The notes under the pieces were generated by a model. It saw only the letters and a program-made list of their open reading frames with translations, did not search any database and had not been told where the DNA came from. This document shows positions 12,400 to 22,262 of a DNA stretch of 64,000 nt, one piece after another; the stretch's first letter is position 1, and the number at the start of each line of letters is the position of its first letter. The position numbers were made by a program, and so were the translations under genes. Source of the DNA: Cepaea nemoralis. Taxonomy: Eukaryota > Mollusca > Gastropoda > Stylommatophora > Helicidae. Location of the stretch: NCBI GenBank assembly GCA_014155875.1, contig JACEFZ010011667.1, positions 10,001-74,000 of the forward strand, in the 5' to 3' direction.

Positions 12400-12893
12400 T
12401 TTGCTCGCCTTGAACTCAAGCGTTGTCCATACACGACTAGCTACTTCTAGTGCACCGGGCTGATTTTTGCGTGTGGATTAGTTTTCCATATTACCAGTTT
12501 CCCTCGCCTTCTGTCGAACCTAGTGCGACTTCTGAGGTACTTGTAATTTACGTCCCCAAATCAAAGACGAGAAGTCAATTATTTAGTCCAACTAACCGGT
12601 CGCCGTGGCGAAGGGTTTAGGACGCGGTTCGTGACCCCGTATTCCCGCGATTTGACAGCAGACGACGTTGCGCTGGTTTTTTAAAAACGAAATGGTATAG
12701 GTGCCGGTCCTTCAGAATGCAGTGGCAAACTACTTTACGTAAACTTGCCAAGACATCAACAACAGCAAAAAATGCTGGCGTTGACTGCGATGTCCTGTAA
12801 AGGATATGCAACTAACTTTGTTTAACCGGTGTAGAGCTGGAACCCGACAACCGGAAGTTTAAGAGCGATCGCTCTTACCCATTCTGCCATGCT
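12400..12893 (-). mobile_element. SINE-4 copy, split by a SINE-2 insertion
   Basis: Shares TCTAGTGCAC, GTGTGGATTAG, ATTACCAG and GACTTCTGAGGTACTTGTAA with 37125-37412. The tRNA-like head lies at the right end (12831-12893), read on the minus strand. The 222 bases at 12601-12822 belong to another SINE. Confidence 0.75.
12601..12822 (+). mobile_element. SINE-2 copy inserted in SINE-4
   Basis: Flanked by TAACCGGT at 12593-12600 and 12823-12830. It shares GGCAAACTACT, CTTGCCAAGA, ATCAACAA and TGTAAAGGATATGCAA with the copy at 35452-35690. The 5' part has GGCGAAGGGTTTAGGACGCG, which may correspond to a pol III box region but is not a clear tRNA match. Confidence 0.78.
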
Positions 12894-12975
12894 GGCTTCA
12901 TTTCCCCTGATAATTATCATAATTTGCGTTTATGTAATTCCTTATTTGTTGTCACATTCCTTCTCAATCACGCAG

Positions 12976-13182
12976 AGTACTCAACCGGACTAGCTGGGTT
13001 AACTCTATCAACTTTGAACCAAGACATGCATGTCATAGAGAACTACCAATCTCCTACAGACTACAGTGACCATACACTAGACATCCACATGTTCTCTTTT
13101 CATCCCGTCAAAATCTTGAAGGTCAGGTCAGGAGCTGCAACGCGCGCCATACTAACCCTGTGTGAGGTGCAAGCATTTGGTG
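12976..13182 (+). CDS. Receptor exon: C-terminal half of fucolectin domain
   Basis: The acceptor is CAATCACGCAG ending at 12975 and the donor is GGTG|GTTAGT. The 207-bp exon is phase 1/1. It begins QYSTGLAGLTLSTLN after joining the split codon and ends AILTLCEVQAFG. The closing motif L.LCEV.A.G is typical of the last strand of fucolectin domains, and the Cys would pair with the SC of the preceding exon. Together with exon 8032-8235 it makes one complete domain of about 137 residues, close to the family's usual length. Confidence 0.9.
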
Positions 13183-13186
13183 GTTA

Positions 13187-13195
13187 GTCTCAAAC

Positions 13196-13258
<63 letters not shown>

Positions 13259-13279
13259 CTGTCTGTCTGTCTGTCTGTC

Positions 13280-13317
<38 letters not shown>

Positions 13318-13330
13318 GCTATCTATCTGT
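13187..13330. repeat. (CTGT)n microsatellite
   Basis: Nearly pure CTGT repeats start about 5 bases after the donor of the fucolectin exon. Confidence 0.96.
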
Positions 13331-13344
13331 CGGTCTAGCCATAT

Positions 13345-13567
13345 GTGTGTGAGGGGTGGGGTGAGTGTGTGTGGGGTGGGGGATATATGTGTGTGGTATG
13401 GGAGATGTGTGTATGTGGCGGATGTGCGGGTGGGGATGGATGGGTGCGTCGGGGGGGGGGGGGGGAGGGATTATATGTATGCCTGGGGTGTGTGCGTGGT
13501 TGGGGGTGTGTGTGGGTGGGGGGATGTGTGTATGCGGTGGATGTGTGGTGGATGGAGGATGGGTGGA
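13345..13567. repeat. GT/GGG-rich tract attached to M element copy 1
   Basis: TGTGTGGGTGGGGGATGTG-like degenerate units with a 15-base G run near 13450. The reverse-complement tracts at 22263-23940 and 50816-51705 sit in the same relative position to M. Confidence 0.85.
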
Positions 13568-13745
13568 GGTTATTTCTCATAACATGGTAATATGCATTGT
13601 TTATGTTAACAACATTTTTTCGACAATGTTTTTTTTTTCCCTATGAAAATGCATCATGCACTATTGATGAACGAACGATGAGTGACTGGAAGGGCCGAAT
13701 GTATGACGGGTCTGCGTGCCAAATATGTAACCCTTCTAAAATAAA
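13568..13745 (+). mobile_element. M element copy 1
   Basis: The core contains CTCATAACATGGTAATATGC, GACAATGTTTTTTT, GAGTGACTGGAAGGGCCGAA and GTCTGCGTGCC, and ends AATAAAGATC followed by (AATC)n. Four other copies share the core, the AATAAA end, a variable tetranucleotide tail, and (in most) a G/T-rich 5' tract. It could be a SINE or the 3' end of a LINE; no coding is seen. Confidence 0.75.
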
Positions 13746-14102
13746 GATCAATCAATCAATCAATCGGTCAATCAATCAATTAATCAATCAATCAATCACT
13801 CAACCAATCAATTTAATCAATCAATCAATCTATCTATCTGTCTGTCTAGCTATATATATCTGTCTGTCTCTCTATCTATCTGTCTGTCAGTTTACCTATA
13901 TGTCTGTCTGTGTTGCTTTTTTCAGTCTGTCTATTTAGCTGCCTATCATCTAGAGCAGTGGTTCCCAAGCTTTTCAAGCAGAGGGCCATTCTACGATTTT
14001 CGGTAGTTAAGCGGGCCACTGCGTTATAAAGTTATAAAATTCGTGCAATATCATTCTTACCTTTCTTAACTTTCGTTAACTCATCTCTCTCATCTCATCT
14101 CA

Positions 14103-15979
14103 TCATGTTCCTCTTGTACCTTGCGGTGTCGAGGTGAAGTATAAACTTCGTGAGAGTGCCCGGTTATGGGCTTCGTATATCGACATTCCCATGGATTCTG
14201 TTATTCCCTCCGTCCAACGTTTACGTGGTCGGCCTCTTCCTCTGTTTCCATCTGGTCTGTACATCATTGCTTGTTGTGGCATGCTGTTGACTGGTAGCCT
14301 ACTTGCATGGCCAAACCATTTGACTTGCTGCTTTCTAATAAAATCTAGAGCAGCTTTAACCCCCACTTTAGTCCTGATTTCTTAATTTCTGATCTTATCT
14401 CTTCTTGATACGTCGAGTATTCTTCTCAGGAACCTCATTTCTGTTGTTGTGATTTTTCTTTTCTCTTTTTCTGTCATTGTCCAGGTTTGGCATTAGTAGC
14501 ACAGAGTTGGTAGGAAGATTGTGTTGTAAAGTGCTTTCTTAGTAGTTATTGATACATGTTTGTTCTTTAGTATTGGTGCCATTTGTCCAATGAGTTGATT
14601 TGCCTTATTGCACCTATTTTCGATCTCGTCTTCTGATCTGCCATTTGATGATATTATACGTCCTAGGTACTTGAAGCTCTTTACTTGTTTCAAGAGATGT
14701 TCGTTTAGGTGAATTGTTGCTGTTTGTTCTTCTTTAGTTATAGTCATTACCTCTGTTTTGCTTGTGCTAATTTTCATGTTATGTTCCCTACACATTTCGT
14801 TTAGATTATTCATGTGGTCTTGTAATTCAGCTTCTGATTTTGCTATTAGTGCTTGGTCGTCCGCAAACAGGAGTTCTCTAATTTGCAGATGGTTCTTCTT
14901 CTGTGTTCTCGTCATGCGGTATTCTTGCTGTCTCTGCTTGGCTGGTTTCTTTACATATGTTGTCTATATATGTTATGAACAAGAGAGGGGCCAGGACACA
15001 ACCTTGTCGTACTCCACATCTCATGGTGAAGGGTTCTGAGTGTCCTCCAGTTGCTCTCACTATGCATTCACTGTTGTTGTATAAACTTCTACATAGGTTT
15101 GTTAGATGTGTACTCACTCCATATTGTTTAAGGATTTCCCACAGCTTGTTTCTATCTACCCTATCAAATGCCTTTTCTTGGTCGACAAAGGCTAAGTAGA
15201 TTGTTTCATTGAATTCGATTGATTTTTCTATAAGTTGTCTAAGAGCAAAAATGGCGTCTGTGCATCCTTTGTTTTTCCTAAATCCAAGCTGCGTTTCGCT
15301 TAGCTGGGGTTCTAAAGTAGTTCGTAATCTTTTTTCAAGAATTTTGCAAAATATTTTCCCAGTATGACTCAACAGTGAAATGCCTCTGTATTGTGTGCAA
15401 TCTCTTTTGCTGCCTTTTTTCCCCTTCCAAATTGGGACATTTATGGCGTTTCCCCAGTCTCGTGGTGTCTGTTGTTCTACCCAAACATTGTTGAATAGTC
15501 TATGTAGCCAAGCTGTTCCTACTTCTCTTGCTGCTTTAATTAGTTCATTTGGTATTTCATCCTGTCCCGCTGATTTGTTCAATGGGGCTATTCTGATGGC
15601 TTCTATAATTTCTTCTTTTAGTATGTCTGGTTCTAGTTCTTCGGTGACATCTGTGTAGGTCTCTTGAATTCCTGTGACATCTGATGGCGATGTTGAGAAG
15701 TTGTTCGAAGTACTGCTTCCATCTTATTAGGATCTGTTTTTGTTCACTTATTGGTTCTCCATTTTCGCTGTTAATTATTTCAGTTGGGTCAAAGGGTTCT
15801 CCTCTGGTTCGCATTGCACTTATCTTTTTGTAGACGTTTCTAGTTGCCTCCTTGTAGTTTTTATTTAGGGTTTCTCCATACTCTTCCCAGTCATTTTGTT
15901 TTTCCCTCTTTACTATTCTACTCACATGTCTTCTCGCTATTCTGTATTCTCTATAATCACATTCCTGTTTGCTCTTCAA
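14103..15979 (-). pseudogene. LINE-A ORF2: linker, reverse transcriptase and thumb (part after LINE-B)
   Basis: Reading the minus strand from 15979, the EN-RT linker (EYRIARRHVSRIVKREKQND) is followed by a reverse transcriptase with QYRGISLLSHTGKIF, LAFVDQEKAFDRVD, GVRQGCVLAPLLF and LLFADDQAL (the FADD catalytic box). The thumb follows (SFKYLGRIISSNGRSEDEI) and the C-terminus has RGRGRPRKRW. Frames break between 15582 and 15557, and near 14890, where a short deletion relative to copy 2 falls between PSAN and IRELLFADD. There is also a break near 14400. The two catalytic Asp codons survive but the ORF is dead. Confidence 0.88.
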
Positions 15980-16030
15980 CCACTTTTTATATTTTTCCTT
16001 TTTTTTCTTTTACCGCTTTCTTTACTTCTG

Positions 16031-18519
16031 AATTGTTCTGGCGACTACATAAAAGCATGAGTGGGGTAGTCAAGAATAAGAGCATTTCTGACTTCCAAGG
16101 TGCTGACCTCATCTGGCAGAGGACTGATGAGGACAAGGGCAAAGCCCTCTTTGAACGCTACCTTGAGCAGAGCAACCAGACAGACATGGGAGGCCGGAAT
16201 CTGGCCAAGGAGGTCACCTCAGACAGATGCAAGGCCCAGAACACTTCGGATGAAGACACAGTGACAGTGAAAGAAATCAAGGCTGTGCTTCGACGATCAA
16301 AAAACAGTGCTCCAGGTCCTGATGGCATAAGATACGACGACATAAATAGGTGTACCGACAATGAGCTAGAGAAACTAGCAGACATGTACAACAACAGTAT
16401 AGGGAGTGCTAGCATCAAGGAGGAATGGTTACATAGCTATCTGATTCCCTTGCCGAAGCCTGACAAAGACCACAAAAAAATTCAGGGATATCGAATTATA
16501 ACCATGCAGAATACAGTAGGCAAGCTGCTGGAGAAGGTAATTGCCAGGAAAATATCAAGCCAACTAGAGAGGCAAGGTGTTTTCCCACCTACCCTGGGTG
16601 GGTACCGTCCAAAAAGAGAAACCTGGACCAATGCAGCAGTCTTTGCCCATGATGTCTATGAAGGTTTCCACTCAGGCACTGAAACTGTTGCTGCAGCGAT
16701 TGATCTTGAGGACGCATACAACAGAGTACCACTGGATTTTTTAATGTTTCAGCTTCTTGAACTAAACGTAAGTCAATTCCTCCTTAGTTGGATCGCTGCA
16801 GCCCTCTTCCAACGGAAAGTAGTTTTTAGATGTGGCAGTTGGACTTCGGAACCAACAACAATATATCCTGGCCTACCACAGGGATCACCATTATCTCCGG
16901 TACTGTTCAACGCCTACACAGTGAGAATCACCAGTGAGCAGATCACTGGACCTGGCAGGACATTGTCATATGCCGATGATGTTTTAGTGTATCGTCAGGG
17001 TAAGGATAGAGAGGAGGTTGCTGTGGAACTACAAACCGAACTCAATCGCATAAGTACCTGGTGTGATGAAGCTGGGGCAATGGTCAACCCAACAAAGGCA
17101 ACAGTGACTTGGTTCTCGTTGAATAATCATATTGTCAACAATCCAACACCAACTGTAATGCTGTGTTCAGAGACGGTGGAAAGAACGCAGGCAATGAATT
17201 ACCTGGGGATACGGTTTGATCGAAGCCTTGCTTATAATGTGCACATAGACCAGGTGATAACAAAGGCCAAGCGGGGCTTGGCAGCGATGCGGGTGATGGC
17301 GGCAGCAAACTGTGAGCAGCGCCATCTATGTCTTCTGTACGAGGGGCTGGTCATGTCTGTTTTGGAGTATGCAATGGCAATCCTGACTCTCAGCCATAAG
17401 CAGATAGAAAGGATGGAAAGGATACAGAATGAAGCTATGCGCATTATTCTTGGATGTACAAGAGATACAGCATGCAGGGCGATGCGCTACCTTCTTGATT
17501 TTCCAACCATTGAAGAGAGAATGCAAGTTTGCAGGGCACGCGCCTACCTCAGAATTAACGCAAACACACAGCATCCACTGCATAGTGAAATTAGGAAGGT
17601 GAAGGGCAGCAGGTTAAAAAGAGGACGGTCGTGGATGGGTCAAGCCGAAGACATTCTTCAACAGGTGTGTTCACTTGAGGACTTAGAACCTGGCGAGGAG
17701 TGGGTGCAAGTGCCAACAGACTTCTGCACATCCTTTTCAGTTTGCATCCAACTAGATAGAAAATGCAGACAAGAAAATCCGGCTGCTGTGGAGGCTGAAG
17801 TACAAGCGTTGATTTTCGAGAATTCGCTAGACAGTGACGCGGTCATCTACACAGATGGGTCGGTCGTCCGACATGTGAGAAGCTCATGGGCCTTTACAGC
17901 TTGGGCCGGAGGGAGAATTGTGAAGGAGGACTCTGGTGCTTTCACTGAAACCACAAGTAGCCTGACCATGGAAGTCATGGCAGTAAGTAAAGCAATAACA
18001 TGGCTCGAGACACAGACATTCACTAGGGCTTGTTTCCTTAGCGACTCAATGAACATGATCAAGAGGATAGAGGAGGGGTCGATCCGAAGAGAATGGTTGC
18101 TGCCTCTGGAGCGGTCTCTGCTGGCAAAGATTAGTTTCATCTTCGTGCCAGGTCATGCGGGAGTACAAGGAAATGAGCGGGCTGACAAGCTCGCAGGTGA
18201 GGCTACTGTGGAGGGCGGACGCGCCATGGACCAGGCTGACATTCTGAATGCTCTACGAGAAGTGAGACTTTTGCAAGAACCAAGTGATGACTGTGAATCT
18301 ACAACAATGGCCAGACTGCGAGAGCAGCAAATTAAAAGAGGGGTGGCCAAACAAGAACACTACGCAGGAAGCCAAAGAAGATTGATAAACCAACACAGAA
18401 CTGGCGTCGTTAGCCGCTACACGCTGCGGGATTTGCTGAGGAGGGGATCCGAGCACTTATGGACTGAATGGTCCGATGTGCAACGAGGATGATCTGTCGA
18501 CTAACTAACTAACTAACTA
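16031..18519 (+). mobile_element. LINE-B copy 1 (I-like RT + RNase H LINE) inserted in LINE-A
   Basis: The 12-bp duplication TCTTTACTTCTG lies at 16019-16030 and 18520-18531. The insert ends in CTAACTAACTAACTAACT, its 3' tail. Removing it restores the LINE-A linker reading WWNAEVKKAVKEK, which independently confirms the borders. It is 5' truncated (2489 bp): no ORF1 or endonuclease. RNase H after RT is typical of the I-clade group of LINEs; the exact clade is an inference. Confidence 0.94.
16057..18492 (+). CDS. LINE-B reverse transcriptase-RNase H ORF (5'-truncated, otherwise open)
   Basis: From the first ATG inside the insert the ORF is 811 codons without a stop. Counting that Met as 1, the RT has SAPGPDGIRYDDI near 80, YRIITMQNTVGKLLEK, AAIDLEDAYNRV, PGLPQGSPLSPVLF and the catalytic YADD at 305-308. 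The RNase H domain carries the acid set D600 (IYTDGS), E639 (LTMEVMAV), D663 (LSDSMNM) and D710 (HAGVQGNERAD). It would copy its own RNA into DNA at a nicked target and remove the RNA strand. Upstream in-frame codons to 15844 belong to LINE-A antisense DNA. The copy lacks EN and ORF1, so it cannot move alone. Confidence 0.93.
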   Translation: MSGVVKNKSISDFQGADLIWQRTDEDKGKALFERYLEQSNQTDMGGRNLAKEVTSDRCKAQNTSDEDTVTVKEIKAVLRRSKNSAPGPDGIRYDDINRCTDNELEKLADMYNNSIGSASIKEEWLHSYLIPLPKPDKDHKKIQGYRIITMQNTVGKLLEKVIARKISSQLERQGVFPPTLGGYRPKRETWTNAAVFAHDVYEGFHSGTETVAAAIDLEDAYNRVPLDFLMFQLLELNVSQFLLSWIAAALFQRKVVFRCGSWTSEPTTIYPGLPQGSPLSPVLFNAYTVRITSEQITGPGRTLSYADDVLVYRQGKDREEVAVELQTELNRISTWCDEAGAMVNPTKATVTWFSLNNHIVNNPTPTVMLCSETVERTQAMNYLGIRFDRSLAYNVHIDQVITKAKRGLAAMRVMAAANCEQRHLCLLYEGLVMSVLEYAMAILTLSHKQIERMERIQNEAMRIILGCTRDTACRAMRYLLDFPTIEERMQVCRARAYLRINANTQHPLHSEIRKVKGSRLKRGRSWMGQAEDILQQVCSLEDLEPGEEWVQVPTDFCTSFSVCIQLDRKCRQENPAAVEAEVQALIFENSLDSDAVIYTDGSVVRHVRSSWAFTAWAGGRIVKEDSGAFTETTSSLTMEVMAVSKAITWLETQTFTRACFLSDSMNMIKRIEEGSIRREWLLPLERSLLAKISFIFVPGHAGVQGNERADKLAGEATVEGGRAMDQADILNALREVRLLQEPSDDCESTTMARLREQQIKRGVAKQEHYAGSQRRLINQHRTGVVSRYTLRDLLRRGSEHLWTEWSDVQRG

Positions 18520-18531
18520 TCTTTACTTCTG

Positions 18532-19394
18532 CGTTCCACCAACTTGTTATTTTCTTTATCCGTGTTTTGCGTTTTTTCGTGGTTCCGCATGTTATTTTTG
18601 AGGTATTTAAAATGCTTGATTTGAACATCTCCCATTCTTCTTCCACTGTTTTTCTTTCCGTAGGTAATTTTTCAAAGAGTTCAGTTAGTTCTTTCTCATA
18701 GTTTTCCCTTACCTGCCTCGTCTTTAAGGTTTTTTAAGTTTACTGATTCGCATGGCATGTATTTTCCTGCTCTTTGTTTTCTTCTTCTGATTGTTCTTAT
18801 TGTGGCAACGACTGCTTTATGATCTGTGTTTATACTGAAATTGGGCACTGCTCTTCCATGTAATATATTTCTTTTTCTGTTATTTCTTGTTAATATAAAA
18901 TCAATTTGGCTTTTAGTATCTAGATTGTTCCATTTATACCAGGTGTATACTTGCGAATCTTTATGTTATAGAATGTGTTTGTTATGTAGAGGTCGTGTTG
19001 GCTGCAAAGCTCTATCAGTCTACTTCCGTTATCATTCCTTTCATTTTGCTGATCTCCAAATGCTCCCAGGTGTTTTTCTATGCCCACTCTGTTATGTCCT
19101 AGTCTTGCATTGAAGTCTCCCATAACTATGATGTTGTCCTGCTTATCTATTTTATTTAGCACGTCATGTATGTCTTCGTAGAAGTCCTCGCATTCTTGCT
19201 CATTATTGTTTGCATTACATGGTGCGTATATCTGTACATATGTTGTGATTGTTTGTTCTTTTATTCTCACTGTTATGATTCTTTGTGATATATATTTTAT
19301 TTCTAGTAATCCTCTTGCTAGCCGTGGTTCAATGACTATTCCCACACCGTGTCTTGCCCTTTCTTGCTGTTCTACTCCAGAGTAAACAAACGTG
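18532..19394 (-). pseudogene. LINE-A ORF2: endonuclease part (before LINE-B insertion)
   Basis: The minus strand reads RARHGVGIVIEPRL, YVQIYAPCNANNNEQE, NIIVMGDFNARLG and NGSRLIELCSQHDLYI, the middle and C-terminal motifs of an APE-type endonuclease (GDFNA, then YTWY...SQIDFIL, then DHKAVVATI in a second frame). The N-terminal catalytic part is missing through 5' truncation. The linker runs to WWNAEVK at the LINE-B border. Confidence 0.85.
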
Positions 19395-19590
19395 TTAACT
19401 TTCGTTAACAAAATTCTAAAACTTTAAAGATAGTCAGTGTCAGTACTACTATGCGGCCATTTTTTGGTTTAAAATCAAAAGTTAATTTAACAATAAATTT
19501 TAAATCAGTTTCGAAAATCGCTATTAATATAATTAATTTACAATTATAACTGTTTTTCATATTCAGTTACTTAAGTTAAGATGCCAGTTT

Positions 19591-21586
19591 TGCCTTTGCC
19601 TTTTTTCCGATACGAGTACCCCCTTTCAGCCTTCGTTTTCCGACTTGGCTATGTAGGGTGTTTATGGTGTAGCTTGACGTTTTTCTTTCGTACTTTGGGC
19701 CTGCTTGTTGTCAGCTTCCCGTCTTCTGATGGGTTGATTGCGTTCGTTGCTGTCTTGATGAGGTTTTACATGTCTGGTCAGAGTCGCGTACTTGTTGAGG
19801 CCCGGATTAATTTGGTACCCACCCCGTCATATGGTGCTGCTTACTTCAGGGAGTTTTACCAGTTGTCGTCTCTCCTGGTGTTCCTTCTATTTCCCCGTCG
19901 TGAGTTGCTTTCGAATCTTCTCGGCGTTCGCCAGTCGGGTCTTGGTGGTGAGCGATATCGTTCTTCCTCTGTTGCTTCTTCGTCTGATTGTGCTTTTGTG
20001 TCCTCTGGTTCGGGTGTGGCTGCCTGGATCTTGGTCTGGAGCAGGTCGAACGTCTCATTAAAAGTTTCTTGTATTTTAAGTAGCTGTTTATCCGTCTCAT
20101 CCTTTATAATAGCCATTCGCGCGTAGTCCTGAGCTATCATCTGCTGAACTTGCTTCATTTCGTTGAGGATGCGCTGAGCGGTCGTTTTCTGTGTTTCTTG
20201 CTTCTTGTCGTTTTCTTTCTCCCTGCTTGATAGCCTTTCTTCTGTCTCAGCCTGAATAACAGCCATCCGGGCGACATCCTGCTCAATCTTCTGCTGAACT
20301 TGCCTCGCCTCGTCCAGGATGCGCTGAGCGGCTGTTATTCTGTTATATCTGTGTTTCTTGCGTTTTGTTTTTTTCCTCCTCCATGCTGGTGAACTTTAAT
20401 CGCAGGTCCTTCAGTTGGCCTTACAGTTGTGCTTTGTCCCTTTTGGTGAGTTGATTGGTGGCCTCGTACTGCCTCCTAGCTTCTTTATAGGGCAGGTTAG
20501 TCTTGATGGCGATCTTCATAGCTTCCTTGCTGTCTTGGTGGCAGGGGCAGCCGAGGTACCTGGCGCCGTGGTTGCCGAGGCAGTTGGCGCATTTTCTGTT
20601 ATTGTTAGGCCTTCTGAAGTCCTTGTCGATCTTTGCGTGCTGGCACTGGCTGTATGGATGAAGTCCAGAGCAGTATCTGCAAACCTCAACCTCACTCTTG
20701 CAGGTGGCACGGGTGTGCCAAAACTTCTGGCACTTAGAGCACTGCAGCACTCTGGGTATGTAGTGCTCTGGAACTTGGTCTCTCTTGTCCCATCTGATGT
20801 ATTGAGGGATCAGTCGGTCCTCTGATGTTACGACGACGACGGGTAGAGGGGATGCTGTTCTTTCCGATGATCCTCTCGGCACTGGTGATCTTGAGTTTGT
20901 GGTTTTCCCTTGTTAGCAACTCCCTGATCTGGTCGTTGGTGAGATGGGTCTTGACTCGTTTGATGACCCATCGTTTCATCATGTTGTGTCGGCTGGCTTC
21001 CAATAAGATACCGTGGTGGAGCTTAATGTCGGCTTTTTCATCTTGTGTTATCTTCTTCATAAGTGCTGTGGTCTTTGGGTTGTTGTTGAGGGAGACCACT
21101 ACTCCCTCGTGTGTCTTGCGCAGCTGGTTGATGCTGTGTCTTCCCAGCTCGTTTTCCAACAGACTGATTAACTTGTCTGTTGGTAGCGCCGACAGTTTAG
21201 CTTCACCCACGCTTGTCTGTTTGAGCAGTATCCTGCCGGTGAAGTCCTCAGATGTTGCTGTTGTTTCCTCCTGTGTGGAGGTCACTGGTAGTAGTGGTAG
21301 ATTGGGCTGCATCGTCTTGGAGCTGGTTGGAACTTCACGGCTACTGCTGGCTTGAGATGTGGTTTCTTCATCAACTGGGACGGCTTCAGCTGGTGTAGGA
21401 GCCGGACTGCTGTTCGTAGATACAGAGTCAGCAGTCGTAGCGGCCTTCTTCGCCTCTCCCTTCTTTTTTCCGGCTGTGTATAGCGCGTGTCTCTGCGCGA
21501 CATTTTTAACGCGAGGCATCCTCCGCGTTAATCGATAAGGCGCCTTGATCTCGATATCGCGTCGAGTCGACTGATCTGTCCTGATG
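19591..21586 (-). mobile_element. ORF1-only (gag-like) retroelement inside hAT3
   Basis: AGATGCCAGTTT occurs at 19579-19590 and 21587-21598 and is read as a 12-bp target duplication. The inserted 1996 bp contains a gag-like ORF1 and no reverse transcriptase. It lies in remaining hAT3 sequence and not in LINE-A. An inactive copy with a near-complete 5' end but no ORF2 is unusual, since LINE truncation normally removes the 5' side. Confidence 0.7.
19856..21523 (-). pseudogene. Gag-like ORF1 with CCHC zinc knuckles (frameshifted)
   Basis: The likely start is MPRVKNVAQRHALYTAGKKK near 21520, basic then Ser/Thr/Pro-rich. An RRM-like or conserved middle region follows (ADIKLHHGILLEASRHNMMK, HLTNDQIRELL). 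After a frameshift near 20870 come VLQCSKCQKFWHTRATCK, CRYCSGLHPYSQCQ and CANCLGNHGARYLGC, three CCHC-type knuckles that bind nucleic acid. After another break there is a coiled-coil stretch (AQRILNEMKQVQQMIAQDYA) and an Arg-rich end. The layout is that of ORF1 in I/Jockey-like LINEs. At least two frame breaks make it a pseudogene. Confidence 0.82.
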
Positions 21587-22089
21587 AGATGCCAGTTTAT
21601 CAATGTCTGGGTACAAATCTGTTGTGCCCAAAGTCATAAGCGCAGCTAGGTTACTGTCGATGAGTTAGGAACGTAGCTTGTTTTTTATAACAGCCATTGC
21701 GGAAATGACTGCTCGCATTTGTAAGTCGAACCAAAACGACAAATGTATCTCTGAGCGAATTAACATAATTGTTCAAATTGTTCGACAGACAATAGTCGCC
21801 AGAATGAAATCGTATGATCAGTTGAAGGTTGCGAACTGAATAGGCGCATTCGATAATATCTGAACATAACAACCACGAGCAAAGTAAATTATCGCACGCG
21901 GATGGGAACCTTCGAGTGCATTTTTTGAAATTATTAAAATATATTATTTTAAATAACGAGGCCTCGCGTGCCACTTACTAACATCTGGCGCGCCACAAGT
22001 GGCCCGCGGGCCGTGGTTTGGGAACCTCTGATCTAGAGGTTTTTCTGTTTGAATGTCTCTCTGTCTAGAACGAACGAATGAACGAACGA

Positions 22090-22262
22090 ACTTTATTTTC
22101 GAAGGGTAACAAATTGGGCACGCAGGCCCGTCTTACATTCGGCCCTTCCAATCACTCATCTTTCATTCATCGCATAGTGCATAGTGCTTTCACATAGGAA
22201 AACAACAAACATTGTCAAATGTATGTTGTAAACATAAACAATGCATGTTACCATGTTATGAG
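22090..22262 (-). mobile_element. M element copy 2
   Basis: Reverse complement of the M core (TTTATTTTCGAAGGGTAACA, GGGCACGCAGGCCCGTCTTA, CCATGTTATGAGAC), with a (GAAC)n tail at 22068-22090. It lies just outside hAT3, inverted relative to copy 1 at 13568. Confidence 0.8.

Larger units (their letters stand above)
14081..19394 (-). mobile_element. LINE-A copy 1 (EN + RT non-LTR retrotransposon), itself interrupted
   Basis: The 15-bp duplication TTAACTTTCGTTAAC lies at 14066-14080 and 19395-19409. The 3' end, at the low-coordinate side, terminates in (GATGA)-type repeats. The 5' end starts in mid-endonuclease, so it is 5' truncated. Without the LINE-B insert (16031-18519 plus one duplication) it is about 2.8 kb. 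Copies 2-4 in this window (32683-33812, 34925-35275, 55165-55735) share the 3' part. Confidence 0.92.
13956..22030. mobile_element. hAT3: hAT transposon carrying nested retroelements
   Basis: The left end starts CAGTGGTTCCCAAGC and the right end on the minus strand starts CAGAGGTTCCCAAACC, both followed by GGCC-type motifs. The 8-bp duplication ATCTAGAG is at 13948-13955 and 22031-22038. After removing LINE-A with its LINE-B insert (14081-19394), the ORF1-only element (19591-21586) and one copy of each target duplication, about 740 bp of hAT sequence remain (13956-14080, 19410-19590, 21599-22030) without transposase. It was therefore a non-autonomous element before it was invaded. Confidence 0.93.

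Noticed and set aside
15844..16056. N-terminal extension of the LINE-B ORF
   Set aside because: Bases before 16031 are antisense LINE-A sequence outside the target duplication, so the 882-codon ORF is a chimera.
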